A stretch of DNA of 9,892 nucleotides, from assembly GCA_944376785.1 (NCBI GenBank), contig CALWDV010000042.1, positions 1-9,892 of the forward strand, read 5' to 3'. Within the stretch, counting starts at the first letter, position 1. The number at the start of each line of letters is the position of its first letter. The notes under the pieces are model-generated. The model saw only the letters and a list, made by a program, of their open reading frames with translations. It had not been told where the DNA came from and did not search any database. Made by a program: the position numbers and the translations under genes. Source of the DNA: an uncultured Clostridia bacterium. Its GTDB lineage: Bacteria > Bacillota > Clostridia > Christensenellales > UBA1242. Below are positions 5,042-9,892 of the stretch, piece by piece.

Positions 5042-6874
5042 ATGACAGATATTAGAAATGTAGCAATTATTGCCCACGTTGACCATGGCAAAACAAGTTT
5101 GGTTAATGAACTACTAAAACAAGGTGGTGTTTTTAGGGAAAATCAACAAGTTGCAGATAGAGTTATGGATAGCAACGCATTAGAACGTGAAAGGGGAATA
5201 ACAATTTTAAGTAAAAACGCAGCGTTAATGTTTAATGGTGTTAAAATTAATGTTGTTGACACTCCTGGTCACGCCGATTTTGGTGGCGAAGTTGAACGTG
5301 TTTTAAAAATGGTTGATGGAGTGTTGCTAGTTGTTGACTCTTTTGAAGGACCAATGCCACAAACACGTTTTGTGTTAAAAAAAGCACTTGAATTAAACCA
5401 TAAAGTTATTGTTGTTATTAACAAAATTGATAGAAAAGATCAACGTGTAAAGGAAGTTGTTGATGAAGTTTTAGAGTTGTTTTTAGAACTTGATGCAACA
5501 GAAGAACAACTAAACAGCCCATTTGTTTTTGCTTCTGCAAGAGAAGGAGTTGCAACACTAGATTTTAATGTTCCGGGAACAGATATGAAACCATTGCTTC
5601 AAAAAATTATTGATTATATTCCTGCTCCAAATGGTGATGTTAATGCGCCTTTTCAAATGCTTATTAGCTCCACAGAACAAAATGATTATTTAGGAAAACT
5701 TGCTGTTGGAAAAATTGAAAGAGGAACTGTTAAGGTTGGTCAAACAGTTGCAGTAACAAACTATCACGATGAAAAAGTTAATTCAACTTTTAAAATTAGC
5801 AACATATTTATGTTTGAAGGTTTAAAACAAGTGGCTCATTCTGAGGCAAGTGCTGGTGAAATTGTTTGCTTGGCTGGTGGAACAGATGTTACCATTGGTG
5901 ACACAGTTTGTGACAAAGACAACGTTGAAGCATTACCATTTGTTAAAATTAGCGAACCAAGTGTTGAAATGACATTTAGTGTTAATAACAGCCCATTTGC
6001 AGGAAAAGAAGGAAAATATTGCACAAGCCGTCATTTAAGAGATAGATTAATTAAAGAAAGCATTAAAGATTTAAGTTTAAAAGTTTTTGAAACTGACAGT
6101 GCAGATAGTTTTAGAGTGCTTGGCAGGGGAGAAATGCACATTTCAATTTTAATTGAAAATATGCGTAGAGATGGTTATGAATTTCAAGTTAGTATGCCAA
6201 AAGTTTTAATAAAAGAAATTGATGGTGTTAAATGTGAACCAATTGACCGATTGGTTATTGATGTTCCAGAAGCATCTGTTGGAAATGTTATGGTTGCAAT
6301 GGGAGAAAGAAAAGGAGAACTTGTTTCTTTAACAAACGTTGGAACAAGAACTCGTTTGGAATTTTTAATTCCGTCACGTGGGTTGTTTGGTTATAAAAGC
6401 CAATTTTTAACCGACACAAAAGGTGAAGGTGTTATGAGTGCTATTTTTGAAGAATATGCTCCATATAAAGGCCACATTGACAGAAGAAATTTTGGTGCAC
6501 TTATTGCTTATGAAACTGGTGAAGCAGTGCAATATGGACTTTATAATTCACAAGAACGTGGCAAACTTTTAATAACACCTGGTACAAAAGTTTATCAAGG
6601 AATGGTTGTTGGAACAAACCCAAAAGGAACCGATATTGTTGTTAACGTTTGCAAGAAAAAAGCTCTTTCAAACATGCGTAGTTGTGCAAGTGATGAGGCA
6701 TTACGACTTGAACCAGTTAAACCTTTAACACTTGAAGAATGTTTAGAGTTTTTAAATGATGACGAACTTTTGGAAGTTACTCCACAATCATTAAGAATTA
6801 GAAAAATAATTCTAGACCATACACAACGTGGACGTGCAGATTTTAGAAGAAAAAACAATATTGATTGTGAATAA
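5042..6874 (+). CDS. typA: Ribosome-associated translational GTPase TypA/BipA
   Basis: EF-G/LepA-like GTPase that binds the ribosome near the A site. In characterised bacteria it helps 50S assembly at low temperature and stress adaptation. The 610-residue length matches the family (about 605-615). GTPase motifs are all intact: AHVDHGKT (11-18), RGIT in switch I (51-54), DTPGH (73-77), NKID (127-130) and SAREG (165-169). Domain II follows at about 205-300, with FQMLISSTEQNDYLGKLAVGKIERG near its start; the EF-G-like domains III and V and the TypA-specific C-terminal domain (GLFGYKSQFLTDTKGEGVM, then the ending THTQRGRADFRR-type tail, here DHTQRGRADFRRK) complete it. The ATG follows AGGAGA (5031-5036) by 5 nt. 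It is preceded by a long palindrome and followed not by a simple terminator but by a structure that spans the rplM promoter. Identification is secure. Confidence 0.98.
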   Translation: MTDIRNVAIIAHVDHGKTSLVNELLKQGGVFRENQQVADRVMDSNALERERGITILSKNAALMFNGVKINVVDTPGHADFGGEVERVLKMVDGVLLVVDSFEGPMPQTRFVLKKALELNHKVIVVINKIDRKDQRVKEVVDEVLELFLELDATEEQLNSPFVFASAREGVATLDFNVPGTDMKPLLQKIIDYIPAPNGDVNAPFQMLISSTEQNDYLGKLAVGKIERGTVKVGQTVAVTNYHDEKVNSTFKISNIFMFEGLKQVAHSEASAGEIVCLAGGTDVTIGDTVCDKDNVEALPFVKISEPSVEMTFSVNNSPFAGKEGKYCTSRHLRDRLIKESIKDLSLKVFETDSADSFRVLGRGEMHISILIENMRRDGYEFQVSMPKVLIKEIDGVKCEPIDRLVIDVPEASVGNVMVAMGERKGELVSLTNVGTRTRLEFLIPSRGLFGYKSQFLTDTKGEGVMSAIFEEYAPYKGHIDRRNFGALIAYETGEAVQYGLYNSQERGKLLITPGTKVYQGMVVGTNPKGTDIVVNVCKKKALSNMRSCASDEALRLEPVKPLTLEECLEFLNDDELLEVTPQSLRIRKIILDHTQRGRADFRRKNNIDCE

Positions 6875-6893
6875 TAAAATTAAATAAATAATT

Positions 6894-6975
6894 AAAAAAG
6901 TGCTAAATAACCTTGACAAAATGCTTGTTTTTATTTATACTTAACTTGCAATATTTAAAGGTTGCACTTTTTTTT
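6894..6975 (+). terminator. Possible long-range typA terminator enclosing the rplM promoter
   Basis: AAAAAAGTGC (6894-6903) is complementary to GCACTTTTTT (6964-6973). Directly inside, after a 5-nt bulge, AACCTT (6909-6914) is complementary to AAGGTT (6958-6963). Together they make 16 bp, closed by an 8-T run (6968-6975). The loop holds the rplM promoter. Only transcripts coming from typA contain both arms, so it could end typA read-through while sparing rplM transcripts. Confidence 0.5.
6913..6941 (+). promoter_or_regulatory. Promoter of rplM-rpsI
   Basis: Perfect TTGACA (6913-6918), 17-bp spacer, TATACT (6936-6941). The start is near 6948, giving a leader of about 106 nt. This is the only proposed promoter in the window without a TG extension, consistent with its full-consensus -35. 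Confidence 0.88.
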
Positions 6976-7019
6976 GTACTAGCCCCACAAAACAAGTTGT
7001 AACAAATTAATATTAATTT
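6947..7019 (+). promoter_or_regulatory. rplM leader region; possible autoregulatory leader
   Basis: The leader of about 106 nt opens with a short hairpin (TGCAA 6947-6951 with TTGCA 6962-6966) followed by eight T residues, then a GC-richer patch (GTACTAGCCCCAC, 6976-6988) and a perfect 16-bp A/T palindrome (7004-7019). Firmicutes rplM leaders are known to include an L13-binding element (Rfam L13 leader). I cannot confirm a match to it from memory. Confidence 0.35.
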
Positions 7020-7053
7020 AAAAGTTTTGAAAATAATTTAGGAGATTTAATAT

Positions 7054-7497
7054 ATGAAAACAGTTATGGCAAATGCACAAACTGTAAATAGCGAGTGGTT
7101 ATTGGTTGATGTTACTGATATGCCATTAGGAAGAGCAGCAAGTCAAATTGCAAACATTCTTCGTGGAAAACACAAACCAACTTTCACCCCTCACTGTGAT
7201 GCAGGTGACTATGTTGTTGTTATCAACACAGATAAAATGATTTTAACAGGAAACAAATTAACAGATAAATTTTACTATCGTCACTCAGGATATCCTGGTG
7301 GACTTAAAAAAACTGCATACAAAGATTTAATGCAAAATAAAAGTGATTTTGTTTTAGAAAAAGCAGTTAAAGGTATGCTTCCAAAAAATAGTTTAGGAAG
7401 AGAAATGTTCAAAAAATTAAAAGTTTATAAAGGAGCAGAACATCCACACACTGCTCAACAACCAAAACCATATAAATTAATAGGAGGAGTTAAATAA
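7054..7497 (+). CDS. rplM: 50S ribosomal protein L13
   Basis: Early-assembling large-subunit protein that binds 23S rRNA. The 147 residues match the family (about 142-148). Hallmarks are WLLVDVTDMPLGRAASQIA (16-34), ILRGKHKPTFTPH (35-47), GDYVVVINTDK, LTGNKLTDKFYYRHSGYPGGLK, the near-invariant KGMLPKNSLGR stretch, and KLKVYKGAEHPHTAQQP at the end. The ATG at 7054 has AGGAGA (7040-7045) upstream; the in-frame ATG of MANAQ (residue 5) has no ribosome binding site of its own. The stop overlaps the rpsI start by one base (TAATG), and the rpsI ribosome binding site is inside this gene's end, so the two are translationally coupled. Own strong promoter and a long leader. Confidence 0.98.
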   Translation: MKTVMANAQTVNSEWLLVDVTDMPLGRAASQIANILRGKHKPTFTPHCDAGDYVVVINTDKMILTGNKLTDKFYYRHSGYPGGLKKTAYKDLMQNKSDFVLEKAVKGMLPKNSLGREMFKKLKVYKGAEHPHTAQQPKPYKLIGGVK

Positions 7498-7919
7498 TGG
7501 CAGCAAAAAAATCTATTCCTGCGAACAAAAATGTTGAATTCACTTCAACTGGTCGCCGTAAACAATCAATTGCCAGAGTTAGATTAATTCCTAATGGAAA
7601 AGGTTTAATAACAGTTAATAAAAAATCACTTGAAGAATATTTTGGTTTGGGAACACTTCAATTAATTGTTAACCAACCACTTGAATTAACAAACACTGCT
7701 GGAAAATATGACATTATTGTTAATGTTCATGGTGGTGGACTTAGTGGTCAAGCTGGTGCAATTCGTCAAGCAATTTCTCGTGCATTAGTTAAAGCAGAAG
7801 AAAACTTAAAAGCTGAAATTAAACAAGCTGGTTTCTTAACACGTGATGCAAGAGTTAAAGAACGTAAAAAACCTGGTCTTAAAAAGGCAAGAAAAGCACC
7901 TCAATATAGCAAACGTTAA
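7497..7919 (+). CDS. rpsI: 30S ribosomal protein S9
   Basis: Small-subunit protein whose basic C-terminal tail reaches the P-site tRNA anticodon stem. The 140 residues include a short N-terminal extension before the conserved TGRRKQSIARVRLIPNGKG (17-35). Family landmarks follow: VNKKSLEEYF, NVHGGGLSGQAGAIRQAISRAL (the conserved glycine loop and helix), LTRDARVKERKKPGLKKARKAPQ, and the terminal SKR with Arg140 last, as needed for P-site contact. AGGAGGAGTT (7482-7491) lies 5 nt before the ATG inside rplM, an unusually strong site that fits high expression and coupling. The pair ends in a strong terminator, so it is a two-gene operon. Confidence 0.98.
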   Translation: MAAKKSIPANKNVEFTSTGRRKQSIARVRLIPNGKGLITVNKKSLEEYFGLGTLQLIVNQPLELTNTAGKYDIIVNVHGGGLSGQAGAIRQAISRALVKAEENLKAEIKQAGFLTRDARVKERKKPGLKKARKAPQYSKR

Positions 7920-7925
7920 TTTTTT

Positions 7926-7954
7926 AAAAACCTTGAATTTTTCAAGGTTTTTTT
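7926..7954 (+). terminator. Intrinsic terminator of rplM-rpsI
   Basis: AAAAACCTTGAA (7926-7937) pairs with TTCAAGGTTTTT (7941-7952) around a 3-nt loop, followed by T residues. It lies 6 nt after the rpsI stop codon. Confidence 0.92.
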
Positions 7955-7985
7955 ATTTTTTATTTTTTATTTTTTTATTTTATCA

Positions 7986-8018
7986 AAAAAAATGTGACAA
8001 TTAATGTCACATTTTTTT
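7986..8018. terminator. Bidirectional terminator between rpsI and the convergent gene
   Basis: AAAAAAATGTGACA (7986-7999) and its perfect complement (8005-8018) flank a 5-nt loop, with A- and T-runs so placed that it works in both directions. On the minus strand it contains the TGA stop of the 217-residue gene and ends its transcript; on the plus strand it backs up the rpsI terminator. Confidence 0.85.
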
Positions 8019-8660
8019 GTTAGGTTCGGGTTTCTTTTGGTATTGTTTTAAAATGCTAGGCAACTCTCCATCATTAGTTGCAACTAAAATTGAATTTAAA
8101 TTTAAATTGCGTTTAACATAATTATCAATGGCAATAACTGTTTCTTCTTCTAGTAGCTGATTAGATTGTTGCAAATTTTGAATGGTTATGTTTTCTGCTG
8201 TGTAAATTAATTCGGCACTTAAAATTGCGTTTGTTAAATAGTTAACTAAAATATCAAAAGTGTTATAAATGTTTCTAGTGTCAATGGCTTCTTCGCTAAT
8301 AAGGGTGGTTTGTTTTGCGTTAATTTCTCTGTAAAAACTAGATTTTGTTACTTTATCATCTTTAATTTGTTTGTTAAATAAAACAATTTCTTTGCTTAAA
8401 CATTTTAATAAATATTCTTTAACTTTTTCAAGGTTTTCTTCGTTAGAAATATCAACATTAAATTTTTTTAACATTAAAATGGCAATATCACAAGAGTGTG
8501 TGAAATTGGCTGTTTGTAATGCTTCAAAAAATTGGTTAATATCAATTATTTTTGAAACGTCACCAAATGTTTTGGTTAAATACTTATGCATTAAAACTTC
8601 AACATCAATTTTTTTAGAATTTTCATTTATTAATTTGTTATTAAAAATAAAGTTTGCCAT
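8007..8660 (-). CDS. Hypothetical cytoplasmic protein, 217 aa
   Basis: I do not recognise it. The ATG follows TGAGGT by about 5 nt. The sequence is predicted to be almost wholly helical and is soluble, with no signal peptide or membrane segment. It has one histidine-containing segment (ANFTHSCDIAILMLKKF, 51-67), a charged middle (77-115) and an E-rich stretch (170-174) before a lysine- and proline-rich end (QYQKKPEPNKKM). It is monocistronic, with one of the best promoters in the window and a bidirectional terminator, so it is probably well expressed. It is the only gene here that ends in TGA. If TGA were read as tryptophan, only two residues would be added before TAA (TGA CAT TAA), so this case does not itself test the code; TGG use elsewhere does. 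It is transcribed against rpsI and divergently from the 196-residue gene. Real gene, unknown function. Confidence 0.85.
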   Translation of the reverse strand: MANFIFNNKLINENSKKIDVEVLMHKYLTKTFGDVSKIIDINQFFEALQTANFTHSCDIAILMLKKFNVDISNEENLEKVKEYLLKCLSKEIVLFNKQIKDDKVTKSSFYREINAKQTTLISEEAIDTRNIYNTFDILVNYLTNAILSAELIYTAENITIQNLQQSNQLLEEETVIAIDNYVKRNLNLNSILVATNDGELPSILKQYQKKPEPNKKM

Positions 8661-8694
8661 TAAAACCTCAAATGAAAATTTATATTACGATTAA

Positions 8695-8722
8695 AGTATA
8701 GCATATTTTAAAAAAGTGTCAA
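8695..8722 (-). promoter_or_regulatory. Strong promoter of the 217-residue minus-strand gene
   Basis: On the minus strand: perfect TTGACA (plus 8717-8722), 16-bp spacer, TATACT (plus 8695-8700) with a TG extension (TGC, plus 8701-8703). Start near 8688, leader about 28 nt with TGAGGT as ribosome binding site. Confidence 0.85.
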
Positions 8723-8778
8723 TATTTGATTTTAACTTATTTTGCACATTATTTTTAATAGGTATTTTATAAAGAATA

Positions 8779-8787
8779 TGATAAAAT
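8779..8787 (+). promoter_or_regulatory. Extended -10 promoter of the 196-residue gene
   Basis: TGATAAAAT (TG-N-TAAAAT) puts the start near 8794, some 17 nt before the ATG at 8811, with AAGGAG as ribosome binding site. The -35 region is poor. Divergent from the strong minus-strand promoter about 60 bp to the left. Confidence 0.6.
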
Positions 8788-8810
8788 TATATTGTTTTAA
8801 GGAGAAAATT

Positions 8811-9401
8811 ATGGTTGAAAAATTATCACAAACAGAGTATTTAGTTAGAGATGAATTATATTCTTGTTTAGAAAGTTTGTTTGAAGAATGTTCTAGTGTT
8901 AAAGTTTTTAGAACATTGCAAGATTACTCGGGTAATTTTGATGAAATTTATAATGAATATGTTGCTTTAAATTTAAAGAATGTTGAACAAATGTTGGCAG
9001 ATTATTTTTTAGACAATGTTATGTTGGAAGGAAATAAAAAAGTTGAGCACTTATATTATGTTGAGCAACCAGTTTCAACATATTTAAAATTTGAAGCGTT
9101 AAGGGTCTTTGTTTTTAATTGTTTAGGGCATAAAGCATATGCAACAACATTAAAAGGTGAAACCGATTTTGTTGTTTTTGATGATAGTGCAGTTGTTTTG
9201 TTAGATTTTACAAAAGAGGGTGCTTTAAAAGGTGGATTTTTAAGCACAAAACCAAGCGATGTTCAAATTGCACTTGCAGAATATGACAAACTTAAAGCCA
9301 ATGCTGTTGATTATTTAAAAATGGTTCCAGCAGAAACAACAACCAAAAATGGTGTTAACAGAAAAATTAAAGAACTTAAATATAATTTAAAATTAAAATA
9401 A
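8811..9401 (+). CDS. Hypothetical protein, 196 aa
   Basis: The start is placed at ATG 8811, which has AAGGAG (8799-8804) 6 nt upstream. The frame is open back to 8742, but the promoter (8779-8787) lies inside that extension, so the longer form is rejected. Not recognised. Residues 1-75 are helical and acidic. Residues 80-135 turn to alpha/beta (HLYYVEQPVSTYLKFEALRVFVFNCLGHKAY, then ETDFVVFDD and AVVLLDFTKEG), and a basic lysine-rich tail closes the protein. The strand pair DFVVF and VLLDFTK resembles the core of restriction-endonuclease-like folds, but a true (D/E)xK is absent, so this is not claimed. No membrane segment. It is monocistronic, with a terminator directly after the stop codon. 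Function unknown. Confidence 0.85.
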   Translation: MVEKLSQTEYLVRDELYSCLESLFEECSSVKVFRTLQDYSGNFDEIYNEYVALNLKNVEQMLADYFLDNVMLEGNKKVEHLYYVEQPVSTYLKFEALRVFVFNCLGHKAYATTLKGETDFVVFDDSAVVLLDFTKEGALKGGFLSTKPSDVQIALAEYDKLKANAVDYLKMVPAETTTKNGVNRKIKELKYNLKLK

Positions 9402-9425
9402 AAAACCACATAACGTGGTTTTTTT
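9401..9425. terminator. Bidirectional terminator between the convergent last genes
   Basis: AAAAACCAC (9401-9409) pairs with GTGGTTTTT (9415-9423) around ATAAC, with A- and T-runs on either side. It ends the plus-strand 196-residue gene, whose stop codon overlaps the stem, and the minus-strand gene whose stop lies at 9424-9426. Confidence 0.85.
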
Positions 9426-9888
9426 ATTTTATTAAATGTTTTTTTAATAATAAGTTTAAAGCATCTAAAATGTTAGTGTTAATTAACTCTGCAATTTCAA
9501 CCAAATGTTTTTGTTTAACCTTTGTTTTTTTATAAAGAATTGTTAAGTAACTAATTAGCGAATTCACAATTTGAGATGTTGTAAAAAAATAATAAATATC
9601 ATTAATTATTAAGTTTTGGCTTTTAACATTTTTTAAAAAATAAATTAAAGCTAGTGGTTGTTTTTTTAACCAAAATTTTTCATCAAATTTACTTAATGTT
9701 TTTAGGGCATTTTTTTTATTAATTTTTTTGTTGAATTTACATAAAAAAGTAACGTAAACTTTGTTATTTAACATCACTTTAAAAACTTTTTCGTTTGGCA
9801 CTGCTTTTTTAAAGTGTTCTGAATTTACAAATGTTACGTATTCTTGATTATTAAAAAATATGTCATACATTTTTTCTTGTGTAACCAT
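9424..9888 (-). CDS. Hypothetical protein, at least 154 aa, possibly cut by the window edge
   Basis: Not recognised. The first visible ATG is only 4 nt from the window end and the frame is still open beyond it, so neither its ribosome binding site nor a longer N-terminus can be judged. The next ATG (residue 7) has no good ribosome binding site. The product is rich in K, N, F, Y and L, as expected at this base composition. Residues 8-28 and 36-55 look like a duplicated unit: NN-x-x-YVTF occurs at 13-20 and again at 41-48, 28 residues apart, each followed by a lysine-rich end (FKK, FNKK). Residues 68-154 are predicted helical, with a leucine- and isoleucine-rich stretch (105-118) that is probably a buried helix rather than a membrane span. 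It ends at a bidirectional terminator shared with the convergent gene. Coding is likely because the frame is long in AT-rich DNA, but it rests on less evidence than the others. Confidence 0.72.
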   Translation of the reverse strand: MVTQEKMYDIFFNNQEYVTFVNSEHFKKAVPNEKVFKVMLNNKVYVTFLCKFNKKINKKNALKTLSKFDEKFWLKKQPLALIYFLKNVKSQNLIINDIYYFFTTSQIVNSLISYLTILYKKTKVKQKHLVEIAELINTNILDALNLLLKKHLIK

Positions 9889-9892
9889 ATTA

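Noticed and set aside
5836..6858. Short minus-strand open frames inside typA
   Set aside because: typA is intact with all its motifs; these are chance antisense frames without start signals.
8007..8009. TGA stop as a sign of a Mycoplasma-type code
   Set aside because: All tryptophans checked at conserved positions (in ung, rplM) use TGG, no gene has an in-frame TGA, and the SRP RNA is the long Firmicutes type. The extension under table 4 would be only two residues.
8371..8694. 107-codon open frame on the plus strand
   Set aside because: Shadow of the 217-residue minus-strand gene, which has a strong promoter, a ribosome binding site and a terminator.

Overview
The window reads as a chromosomal segment of a very AT-rich low-GC Firmicutes-type bacterium (Clostridia or Bacilli relative, probably an uncultured gut lineage). 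The evidence is the extreme A+T bias, strong AGGAGG-type ribosome binding sites, an L13 and S9 pair with Firmicutes-like sequences, and a large Bacillus/Clostridium-type SRP RNA that carries an Alu domain. Tryptophans at conserved positions are encoded by TGG and ten of eleven genes stop at TAA. The standard code (table 11) therefore fits, and a Mycoplasma-style reading of TGA is not needed.

Layout. A 497-residue protein of unknown function lies on the minus strand (83-1576), with its own terminator at the left edge. Divergent from it is ung, uracil-DNA glycosylase (1736-2413). Next come a membrane-anchored DUF2726-like protein (2508-3098), the ~267-nt SRP RNA gene ffs (3161-3427), a HEPN-CBS protein (3535-4266) and a single-pass membrane-anchored protein of unknown function (4343-4894). 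typA/bipA, a ribosome-associated GTPase (5042-6874), is followed by the rplM-rpsI operon for ribosomal proteins L13 and S9 (7054-7919). The right end holds three unrecognised genes: a minus-strand gene (8007-8660), a plus-strand gene (8811-9401) and a minus-strand gene running to the window edge (9424-9888).

Organisation. Almost every gene is its own transcription unit, with an identifiable promoter and usually an intrinsic terminator; only rplM-rpsI is clearly co-transcribed. Nine of ten proposed promoters carry an extended -10 (TGn before the hexamer). The exception is rplM, which has a perfect TTGACA -35 box. The known genes are housekeeping: base-excision repair (ung), protein targeting (ffs), and ribosome assembly and translation (typA, rplM, rpsI). 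Lineage-specific genes of unknown function lie between them. No mobile element, tRNA, CRISPR array or defence cluster was seen.

The most interesting items are the HEPN-CBS protein with an intact R-x4-H motif, a compensated base-pair variant in the otherwise near-invariant SRP RNA apical stem, a long 29-nt palindrome in the typA leader, and a typA read-through terminator that appears to enclose the rplM promoter in its loop.
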